Assembly (NCBI RefSeq): GCF_958450345.1
Contig: NC_088780.1
Span: 92,888,226 to 92,952,225 of the forward strand
Direction of reading: 5' to 3'
Origin: Calliphora vicina
Taxonomy: Eukaryota > Arthropoda > Insecta > Diptera > Calliphoridae
DNA length: 64,000 bases
Shown: positions 14,101 to 26,100 of the stretch, one piece after another
Layout: every line of letters starts with the position of its first letter
Numbering within the stretch: position 1 is the first letter of the stretch
Notes under the pieces: model-generated
What the model saw: only the letters and a program-made list of their open reading frames with translations
Told to the model about the DNA's origin: nothing
The model's database searches: none
Made by a program: the position numbers and the translations under genes

Positions 14101-17100
14101 TTAACACTGTACCTTAGTTTATTGCATTGAAACTAATTTATTTGCATTACTTTCGAAAGTCATGAGGTTAATTGAAAAAAATAAATTGCAAAATTTTCAG
14201 ATTTCATTTTCGTTTGCCACTTTATTTCCATGGTTTGCGTTAGAATAAGACCATTTTATTTATTGAGTTTCAGACACTTTGTGCTAATATTGTGTATGCG
14301 TTGTGTTATTTTCTAAGGATGTTTCAACATGATACAACCAATTTCTATGTACATGGTTTGTAACTAGAAATACGCGTATTGTTTAAATATACATACGTAA
14401 ATAAGACAAGTACAGTTTATGATAAAATCTAAGCATACAATAAATTTTTAGTGAAATTCTGAATGTTTTAAAACTTTGAGGAAAAAAACAATTTATTTAG
14501 TAAGATTTTGATGAAATCTTCTACTCTTTCGATGTTTATTTTGCCATAATACCTTTCCATAGGACGACAAAAGGTGGACATTTTGTGGATGTAAGTCTGT
14601 TTTAAAATTTTCAATATTGTTATTATCGACTATTGCTAATGACCAGGGAAACCAAAATATGCAAATGCATGTTTTTTCTGGTGAGTCTAATAAGCACATG
14701 GATAAGATATTTACACGTTTCAGAACTATTTAAGAATTTTGGCATCGATTTGTTAGTGCATATTTTTGCATATTTTACCCTTAAATGCATATTTTTGCAA
14801 ATATGTCATATTTTTGCGTTTTTAGAGCATATTTTACTGTTTAATAGCATATTTTGACTTTATCAAAAACAAATTTTGTCTTATTTTTCGCTGTTGTGTT
14901 ACAGGTTTTTACTTCCTTTGTTTAAAATTCAAAATTAAAAAATAGATGGCTTTTCACCAAAAAAATTTAAAAAACAATACATTTTTTTTAAAATTTAAAA
15001 AAAAAAATTTATTTAAAAAAATAAAAAAACAATTCGAAAATTAGGTTCACCTAAAAATATTAAAATTTTTTATTTTGAAGTATAATTTGGTGAATAAGAG
15101 AATTTGAATTAGAACTAGTAAATTTTAGTTCAAGGCGTATTAACAAGGTGAGTGCGTCCCGGCAACAAATACAACAATGCAAAAACAACAGGCACTTTGT
15201 TTTTGTTAAAATGTACGGTAAATGTCAAAATCAAGGCGAATTAAAATATTACTATGTTATTTACAATAACAAATGTAAACATAAACAAAGTTTGACATAT
15301 AGTGTACATAAAACCACAGCGAATTAAGAAACAGCTGATTTTATGCACTCACCTTGTTAATACGCCTTGTTTTAGTTCTAATTCAAACTTAACCGTTCTA
15401 AGTGTTAAAGAAATACATATTGTCTTTTAAATTTGCTCCTATAACATCAGCTGATGTCGAAAGAACATTTTCTATGTATAAAAATATTTTCAGATCCAAT
15501 AGACAACGATTTTTATTTGAAAATTTTAGTCAATATTTTGTAATTTATTGCAATAATAACCTTAATTGAAGAAGTGACTTTATATTTATATAAAATATCA
15601 TCAAAAAATACCTCTCGAGGCCTTTTCATAGCTTATAGTTTTTATGTTGTATTTATTTTTTGTTATACTTAATTTAATTTTTTTGCTTTCCTTATTAACC
15701 TCATCTGATAAAACTTACTTCGGGGTATAATTTTGTACTTTGTGATCTACAATATCCCATAGGTTTTCTATGGCATTAAAATCTAGCGAAAACACGAACC
15801 TCATTGGATTGTAACCACTCGGTTAAAACCCTAGAGGTGTGATTAGGGTCATTGACGTGCTGGAATCTCCAAACTTATATTTTCCTATGCGTATGGATGC
15901 ATAACATCGTTTAAATCTGTATCGAATTTATGATATGATTTGGACTAGTAATCTAATTTTGGTCTGAAATATGAGTGATCACAGATCGAGCTCCTTTTCT
16001 TGATTAAACGCTTATTGGCCAAGTTATTAACGAATTTAGATATTTTGAATTTTTATATAAAAAATCGATTTTTGGTCAAAAATATGAGTGATTACAGAAC
16101 GGGCTCCTTTTATTAATGGCCAAGTTACTAACGAATTTTTATATTTTATATACATCGTTTAAATCTGTATCGAATTTATGATATGATTTGGACTAGTAAT
16201 CTAATTTTGGTCAGAAATATGAGTGATCACAGATCGAGCTCCTTATCTTGATTAAGCGCTTAATGGCCTAGTTATTAGCGAATTTATATATTTTGAGTTT
16301 TTATATAAAAAAATTGATTTTAGTTCAGAAATATGAGTGATCACAGATCGAGCTCCTTTTCTTGATTAAACGCTTATTGGCCAAGTTATAGCGAATTTAG
16401 ATATTTAGAGTTTTTATATAATAAATCGATTTTTGTTCAGAAATATGAGTTATCGAGCTCTTTTTCTTGATTAAACGCGAATTGACCAAGTTATTAGCGA
16501 ATTTAGATATTTTGAGTTTTTATATAAAAATTGATTTTTTGTCAGAAATATGAGTGATCACAGATCGAGCACCTTTTTTTTGATTAAACGCTTATTGGCC
16601 AACTATTAATATTTTAAGATATTGTGAATCAACAATAGAATCACTACCAATATTTCATATAAAACTATGATTTATATATAATATATTAAACCAGGGACCC
16701 GAAATAACTGTTATTTTTTTTTAAATAAGCAATTGGTTATAGAAAAAATAACTGCAAACAAATAGGTCCCGTAATAACAATTATAAATAACTCAAAAAAG
16801 TTTTAGTCTATGATAACCATTATGAAAAATTTTAATTTTTTTAGGTCTTTGATAATCATTATGAAAGATTTATATTTTTTTTGGTCTTCAATAACCATTA
16901 TGAAAGATTTTTATTTATTTCGGTCTCTGATAACCATTATGAAAGATTTTTATTTTTTTTGGTCTTCAATAACCATTATGAATTATTTTTATTTTTTTGG
17001 TCTTTGATAACCATTATAAAAAAAATTTATTTTTTTGGTCTTCGATAGACTACAGTCATTACAAATATTTATACCCTACACCACCATAGTGATATAGCGT

Positions 17101-20100
17101 ATAGTGCCCCAAGGACGAAGTCTATTGAATTTGGTTAAAATCGGTCTATTATTTCTCCTAGCCCCCAAACGATTGTCCTATCTGAAAATAAATAATCCCT
17201 CATAAATATCTTAGTTATATAGATATCCAAACCAAATTCAGCACAAATAAGTTTTATATAAGCCGAACTCTCACTACTAAATTTTGTGACGATTTATCCA
17301 TAATTAGTCATAGCTCCCATACAATGCCCACTTCCGAAAAGCATTTTAACGAGTATAGATTTCTTAAAAAAGTTGGTATTCAAATAAAATATAGCACAAA
17401 TAACTTTCATATATACAGAAGACATGTCACTTAATTTTATGCCGATTGGTCCATAATTAGTCATAGCTCCCACATATTGCACATTTTAAAAGAAAACTGT
17501 TTATAATCATAAATATTCTTGATTCTTATGAAATTCTGAACCAATTTATCTTTCTCTGTCTATTTTAAAATTCAAGAAAACCAGGTCCATGCGACCAAAA
17601 AACTTTGTTGGTACTCATAATGTTTACGGAAGACCAAAAAAAATAAAAATCTTTAATAATAGTTATCAAAGACCTAAAAAATAAAAATCTTTTATAATGG
17701 TTATTAAAGACCTAAAAAAATAAAAATCTATCATAATGGTTATTGAAGACCAAATAAAATAAAAATCGTTTATAATGGTTACCAAAGACCAAAATAATAT
17801 TGGTTATTTTTAACTGTTATTCAGAGACCATTTTTCAAAAATTCTTGATAAACAATTATTTCAGGATTTTTTCCAATATTGGTTATAACAGTTATGTCCC
17901 TGTATTAAACTCTATTTTTATTTTGCCTTTGAATTTTGTCTATGTGGTCCTCGGATTTTTGGATTTTTTTGTTAATGAGAAAATATTTTAATAGTAATTA
18001 TTAAATATTAGCTATCGGTAATAAAATATTTATCAAAAAATGGGTCGCGCAAAACATTGCACTGAAGAATGGAAAATTATTAAAAATTTAAGTTGTTCCG
18101 GCCGATCTCAACGTGAAATTGCTAAATTAGTAGGACGATCCCAGAAATTTGTTTTCAATGCGTTATCCATCCGCAAGCCGCCACGTTCCATAGGAAAACC
18201 ACGAAAAACTAGTCATCATGAAGATAATTTAATTGTTATAATATCCAAACGAGATCCATTTAAGTCCGCTGACGCAATCCGGAAGGAGGTTGGTTGTGAA
18301 GTATCCACAAGAACTATTCAAAGAAGATTGGTGGATGCTGGTCTGCATGGCAGAACTTCAAGAAAAGTTCCTATGCTCACTAAAAAGCACGTGGCAGCAA
18401 GAAAGAAATTTGCCAAAAAAACATAAAGACTGGTGTGGCCCGGAAAATATAAAAAAGTGGCAAAATGTGTTGTGGACGGATGAAACAAAAATTAATTTGA
18501 TTGGTAGCGATGGTAAAACATGGGTCAGACGTCCAAAAAATGCTGAATTAGATCCTCGTTATACAACAAAAACGTTCAAACATGGTGGTGGAAATATTAT
18601 GATATGGGGATGCTTCTCTTGGTATGGCGTTGGCCCAATTTACTGGATTAAGGAAAATATGGATAAGCACCTGTACGTGAATATTTTGGAAAATGTTATG
18701 AAGCCACATGCAGAATGGAGTATGCCCTTAAAATGGGTATTCCAACAAGATAACGACCCAAAGCACACTTCAGGTCTTGCGAAAATGTGGTTTTCAGATA
18801 ACAAAATTGATATTATGGAGTGGCCCTCGCAATCCCCTGACTTAAATCCTATCGAAAACCTATGGAAAATAGTCAAAGATAAACTTGGACCTGAAAAAGT
18901 GAAAAACAAGGAAGAATTATGGCAAAAAATTCAGGAAATCTGGTACGATATTCCTCGTTCTACATGCGAACGATTGGTAAATTCAATGCAAAAAAGATGT
19001 TATGCTGTTATCAAAAATAATGGTTATGCAACAAAATATTAGGAAAACCATGTGTTTTTAAGAAGTTCTTTAATTTTAATAAGTATTAGACTGATTGATT
19101 CTATTTTAATGTCGCGTATCTCATTTAGTTTTTTTATATTTGTCATAGTTTTTAACATAAGAATGTGTTCATTTTTTTTTTTATTTTAGTTTTATTTATT
19201 TTTTGTGTACACCATAGGCATTAGTATATACTGAAATAATTTAAATTTTTGAACTAAATTCTGTAGTTTTAATGATTTACTTAAATTTATATGTATGTAG
19301 TGATTCTATTGTATTGTCCGTCACTGTAAGTAATCGAATTTTGGTCTGAAATATGAGTGATCTCAGATCGATGTATTTAATAAGTGGACGTTTACAAATT
19401 TTATTTCTGTAAAAACTTTTGCTGACTATTGCGAACATTAAAACAAATTGGCAAATCGGTCCATGCGTCCTGCGATTTTGGATATATGTATGTATAGGAA
19501 AAAAATTGGCGTGGTTAATTTTTCTTTCAGTAAAAACTTAAATTGGATTACTATGAAACTTTAAACCAAAAATTTGCCAAATTGGTGCAGCCGTTTTCAG
19601 ATTTTGAATAAATCGAAAAAAGTGGGCGTGGTCAATTTTTCATTCCGCAAAAACCTAAGTTGGACTATAGCCAACATTTTAAAAAAAATTTGTCTAAATC
19701 GCCGTTCTTAACGAACGACATTTGATTTTTATTTATATAGAAGAAAGATATCTCTTAAATATAAATGTATATTAGAAAACTGAGATTACAGAATTTAGTT
19801 TCCAAAAAAAGTTTCCATTGTATTGGCACTCCATAGTCATCTCCATTTTTTGTGACATTAGTAGTGAAAGAAGAACTTTTTTCGAAATGCGGTATAAAAT
19901 TTATACGCATTTCTTCTGCCAGTCTTTAAATCGTCTAAAAATTTGCTTAAGCTACGTTTCCGCATACACCGTAATCGGCTCTGAAAACGAAATTCCATTC
20001 ATTTCAAAAAAGTTCGTTTCAGAAATCGGCAACGAAAATTGGGAACGAACGGCACCGAGATCAGTAACGAAAAACCTGTCATTTGGGGCCGGAACGAAAA

Positions 20101-23100
20101 CAACTTCAGAAACGAGACGGTGACGAACACCAACGTTTTTCAGTTTCAGTTTTCGTTATCGGCGCCGATTACGGTGTATGCGGAAAACCAGCTTTAGAGA
20201 TTAGCTCTCTCGTTCTAGTATGTAACGTTAATGTGATATTTCCAAATATTATTGTATTTATTTACGATTTTCTTAAGCAATTTACTTTAGAGATTTAAAT
20301 TTAAGCGTTAACAATTTTAATTCAATTCTAAAAATCAGTTCCTTTAATAATTTAATATTACTCTCTAACATCCGTTTTCATTCATTATATATATGCAATC
20401 ATGTTTAGAAACATATTCATGCTGATACATACACATATACATTTGTATTAGGATTGTACCTTTTGTATGGAGAATCTGCAGAAACATTTGAAAATCAAAC
20501 ATACAATCCTAAATTGAAAAATACCGTCTTTACAAATATCATTCAATACAGTACATAATAACAAAAACCGTACCTAATATTGATAATTTCTATGAAAATT
20601 TTTTTTATCTAAACATTTTTTGGGTGATTTTATCATTTTCAGATAATCGAGGTAATTGTTATCAAAGTTTTAAGTGTACAATATAGTATAAAAACTAGAT
20701 TTTCGGCTTGTTTGTCTTATCTGTTCCACAAGATATTGATCTTTAGGTCGATCGATATACAAACATAATGATTTGGAATCCTTGTGAAATATCAGAGTAT
20801 TTTAAGCCGATCTATGCGACTTTCAATAGTCTATATGATACCAAAATTTGAATGCGAACTGAATTTCCTTGCTTCCCCTGTTGAAATTTCTTTGACGATT
20901 GATTTCGGGCAATGTCGTAATTTCGGCACATTTCAAAAAATCTGGTCAATGCTGTAGATGGCGGTCGATCATCTCATTGTAATACATTCTCCTCAATAAA
21001 GTGAGCAAAACTTGGGTGTCTTTCATGAATGGCAAATAAAAAAATGAGCCAAATTGCTTTGTTACTGCTAACATAGCGGCCCATTTGAAATTGAATTCTC
21101 AACACTAACTCAGCCATGTCACTGCCTTTGGTTAGTTTGCAGATATGTTTGATAAGTGGGCGTATTAGTGGTCATGAACAATTTATCTTTCTGTAAAAAA
21201 CTATCAGCATTTTAGTGGTTCTTTCACATTTGGGCACATTTTACTCGATTTTACTAAAAATATGCGCTTATAATATGCACTATAAAGAGAGACGGTAAAT
21301 GCAGACTGTTCTACAGGTATTATCGAATTACTTCGTTGGCAGAAGTTTAATGATTTCTTGCAAGCATTAATTTTGTGACATTTGGGTGGTACATTAGGGT
21401 GGTAGGAACAAAGATCTGGTGGATAAATACTAGAACGGGATACTTGAGGTCTATGGCCCTTAAGCAAAACATTCCCGAGACAAAAATATTGATATATCAT
21501 ACTTTAAGATCCGACTGTAAATGACAAAGATATAACGAAAAATGTAAAAAGGCAACCCCTACGTTCGAAAAAAAAAATTTTTCGTAACTGTCTTGCAGAA
21601 ATACATTACATTAGGGGATGTAGGAGGAATATTTTGTTTGAGGTACGGTCTAATGTACAGTGTACACTAATATAAAAATATATCCAAAAGAAAATTAAAT
21701 ATGCAATAAAATGGGTAAATATGTCAATAAATGCATTTAAAAGAAAAATATGCATTTATAACAAAATACGCAAAAATATGCAACAACAGTTCGATGTCAT
21801 TTTGTTCGATTCGGAAAGATAAATTGTCAAAAGTAATTTTGAGTTACTGACTACAAACATGCATTTGCATAGAAATCCTTGCCCTGGTTATGATAAATAT
21901 TTGTCAAGTATAGACAGGGGGATATGGAAGATATGAACAATTATAAGATGATAATTTTTGCCTAATGTCAACCTGATAATGATATTTATAAGTGATCTGA
22001 TTTTCGGAAGTGGACTTTATGTGGGGGATATGCACAAATATGGACAAATCCTTAAAAAATAAGGTGTTATGATTTATTTTAATACGAAATTTTATTTTTA
22101 CTGAATTTTGTATATATTTATACCAATTGTCTAAAGATATTTATGTACCATACATTTTAATTACGAAAATAAATTTGTATGGCGGCTTGAGAAATCATGG
22201 ACCGATTTTTACCATAGGACAAATCCTTTTATTATAGGAATTGCGTGTAAAAATATCTGCAATATATTTAAAAAATACCAACAAATAGAAAGATGTGATC
22301 TGGCAACTTCGTCATGAACTAACGCGCAAATTTTTTCGCTAAGAAAATAATTTAAGAAAAATTTATTAAATTGTAATAAAGTGGTTTTTATTTATACAAA
22401 AGTTGTTAAAAAGTAAAATTTTAAAGTGCCATCTGACAACAATATAAAAGTTTATTTCATACATTGTTTGTTTGCTAAATACAAGTAAACATCCTATAAG
22501 CCGTACTCTGTGGCCGAAATCATACTGGCTGCTTATAATATTGGGGTTGCTGTTTTATACCAATTATTGTTGGCGTTGAGAATACAAATTTAATTTGTTC
22601 TCCAAGATTTGCTGTTCTTGTTCTTCCAATTTGGAGTAATTTGGAGAACTCTTGTTTATATATTGGTGCTGCGGCTGCCTGAACTACATTTGTTTATTTA
22701 CATCAGAGCTGGGACTTATGAATTTATTGCTATTTTAATCATGTCTAAAGTTCCATTTAAATGCCCTATTTGTGATAAAAATATAACGAAGACAAACAGA
22801 AGTATTGATTGCTCTTATTGTGAAAAATATTTTCACATATCCTGTAGTAATGTATCAGTAGAGCAACATGTTTTTCTTACGAAGAATAGAAATTTAAAAT
22901 ATGTTTGTGAACACTGCTCAAGACTACCAAAATACTGCAACATTCAAGAAGAACTAAGAAATGGATTTTCGGCTCTTATGTCCTCCTTAGAAGAAAAGTT
23001 GGAACAAAAATTCCTTGAAGCTAAACGTAAACTTGAGGAGCAACTCGAATGCAATCTTAAGTTACTGGAGGAGAAATCTAAGTCTGCTAACAAAAATATC

Positions 23101-26100
23101 TTGAATTGTGATAGTAGTGAGCAAATTAAATCGGATATAAAAAATTGTTTTGACGTCATTAAGGTTGTCGATAATGCAGCAAACGATAGAATATTATATT
23201 TAGAAAATCAAAACAACATTTTACAGAGGCGCTTAAACCGGTCAAATATTATTATTTCGGGACTGCCAAAGAAAATTAAAGATTTAAGAAAACCTATTTT
23301 AAAAATTTGTACATTATACAATGTTCTATTATCGTACACTGACATTCAACACTGCACATATTTTGCTGGTGGGAAAAAAGTCCTTGTGAAGTTCAACTCT
23401 GTCCAAACTCGTGATGCGATAATGATAAATTATCATAGGAATCGAAACCTTAAGCTGAATGATGTGATTGGTGGAACCTTACAATCAAATGTGTACCTTA
23501 ATGATCACTTTACTGAAGTTGCTAAGAAGCTGATTACTGTTTGCCGAAAGTTAAAAGAGAAAAGTAAAATTATGAAATATACATTTTTGAATTATGACGT
23601 TCCCAAAGTTATAATTAAAAACACGGAAAATGCGGAAGAAACTCTCACATATGATCAATGTTTAAAATTACTTGAGGGAGACGAATTGAATGACTGCTCA
23701 TTATCTTCTGCAAATAATCTTTAATCTGGAGATAGCTCAAGTATATACCTATTTATTTACATACATTATATTCATCATGAAATTTTTATCTTGTCGAAGC
23801 TTTGTAAAATGATTTTTTTTCTCTCTTTTTTATGAAAATATTGCTTTATAAAACTTTGATAATATATGAATTTCATTTTGAATAAATGATTCAATCCATA
23901 TATTTCATTGTTTTATATAATAGTAGAATGTTATGTTCTCTCTATTGAACTTTGTATATCAGCTTTTATTTGCAATTTATATATATTTTTCTTATTTATT
24001 AATTTATATTAATTATTCATCTCAGAAGTTACATTTTTTTTTAACGTCAGATTATTATATTATTAATTTGCATATAGTTATCAGCTTTTTTCTTATATAT
24101 ATTTATTATGGATTCCTTTGTTAATTTGGGTCCAGTATGTAGCAACAACTCTGTGCTTCGTACTAATCTTTTAAACTTTGTGGGACATTTAAAGATCGGT
24201 CATTATAATATTCAAAGTTTTAGTACATCCTCATCTTCATTTAAATTAAATGAGATAAGAAACATTCTTAGTGGTAATGTTCTTGACATTGTGGGTCTGA
24301 GCGAAACATGGCTTAAGCCGGAAACTTTGACTGAAACTGTCAATATTTCTGGTTATGATATGTGTAGAAGTGATAGACCTAGACCTGTAAGGGCTGGGGG
24401 AGTAGCTTTGCTTATATCTAAGAATATTAAATATAAGGTGGTTTTTAAATCTGATAGGTATGGTGTATTTGAATCAATATTTATTGAAATAATCTTACGT
24501 GGAATAAAGATTCTAATAGGTGTGGTTTATTTACCTAAGGGTGATTTTAATATTATGGATGAAATTGTTGGTGATATAATTGATAGGTATACTAATGTTT
24601 GTATTATGGGAGATTTTAATATAAATATGTTTTGTTCTAGAAATTCTAATATAGTTAGACAGATATGTCATGGTATGGGTTTGATTTGTCATCATAATTC
24701 GGCTCCTACTCATTATGATATTAATAATAATTCTACTTCTCTTATCGATTACTTTCTGTTGAGCCCCTCTCTTGTTGTTGGTACATCTGGTCAAATGCAA
24801 TGTCCAGGTATTTCTCATCACTCTTTTATTTATATTTCTCTTGATATTCCTACTCAATCATTCACAAAATATGTCTCATATCCCGATTATAATGCACTAA
24901 ATATGGAAGCATTGGAACATACTGTGGATTCGTTAGATTTTTGTGGTATGTACTCGACTGCGGACGTAAATATTCAATTATCAGTTTTTATGTCGAATGT
25001 TGATATTTTGCACTCCTTTGTACCAATTGTGCGGCGTAAGATTTGTTTTAAAACTGATAATTGGTTTAAGTCGCCTAATATATTATATCATATCTCGTTA
25101 CGGGATATAGCCTATAAATATTATCTCCGAAATAGGAATCATAGAAATTGGACAATATATTGTGAATATAGAAATCGAGCTAAGAGAGTAATTAAAGTAG
25201 CTAAGGAGCGTGCCTATTCAACTATGTTTCAGAACTTTGGTCCGAAGAAAATGTGGAATTTCTTAAGGAATAATGGTTGTTTAGAGACTCGAGATGATCT
25301 CATTACTGTAAATCCTAGTGAAGTTAATGAATATTTTGTTTCATGTCAAAATGAAGATGTACCTTTCTCACTTGACTCTCTAAATGATAACACTGTAGGA
25401 GCTTTCTCATTCCATTGTGTGGATCTTGAGGATCTATATATAGCTTTTGGAAAAATTAAGTCGAATGCATCAGGTCATGATAGGTTGTCGTTGAAATTCT
25501 TAAAAATTATTTTTCCATTTCTTTCTTCCCATATACTTCATTTAGTTAACACAATCATTACTACATCGGTATTTCCCGTAGAATCGAAAATGGCTAGAGT
25601 AGTTCCTATAAGGAAAGAAGGTGATTCTGTTTCTTTTAATAATTTGCGTCCGATATCTGTCCTTCCGATTCTGTCTAAAGTTGTTGAACATATTTTTATG
25701 AAACAAATGTTGCTTCATCTTGATGGTAACTCATTGTTACATTCAGCCCAATCTGGGTTTCGATGTGGCTATAGTTCCAGTGCACTTCTTGTTGGTTTAA
25801 CGGATTCAATACGAAATTTTGTAGATAAAGGCAAGAATGTTGTTCTTATTTCTATTGATTTATCGAAAGCATTTGAGAGGGTTATACATTCAAGACTTGT
25901 GGTAAAATTATTGCGGCATTTTGATTTTTCGTTTTTGGCTTGTAAGCTTATATATTCTTATTTATGTGGTAGAAGCCAGTATGTCTCGATTGGAGACTCC
26001 AACTCCCCAATACTTCGTGTAGTAAGTGGTGTACCCCAAGGCTCTGTTATTGGGCCATTACTATTTATGTTGTACTTGAATGACCTTCTGAATATAGGAA

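Larger units (their letters stand above)
16620..19326 (+). mobile_element. Tc1-like DNA transposon, interrupted by an hAT foldback
   Basis: The right end inverts to CAGTGACGGACAATACAATA then GAATCACTACATAC; the left region at 16628-16650 still has CAATAGAATCACTACC, though the outermost bases have decayed. TA follows the right end. The element holds the transposase at 18040-19042 and lies inside the 115-bp satellite array. The hAT-type foldback 16692-17902 is inserted in its 5' untranslated part. Confidence 0.8.

Noticed and set aside
16810..17007. 65-codon ORF with a repeating ITIMKDFYFF pattern
   Set aside because: It is the 40-bp units of the foldback arm read in one frame.
22609..22740. 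Longer start for LINE ORF1 with a hydrophobic leader
   Set aside because: The PHD finger begins 7 residues after the Met at 22741, and the upstream 44 codons look like untranslated DNA read through.
23933..24124. Small ORF between LINE ORF1 and ORF2
   Set aside because: Low-complexity Tyr/Ile/Leu reading of AT-rich spacer; LINEs of this kind have two ORFs.
24531..24857. 108-codon antisense ORF in LINE ORF2
   Set aside because: Shadow of the plus-strand ORF2; composition is low-complexity and it has no domain.
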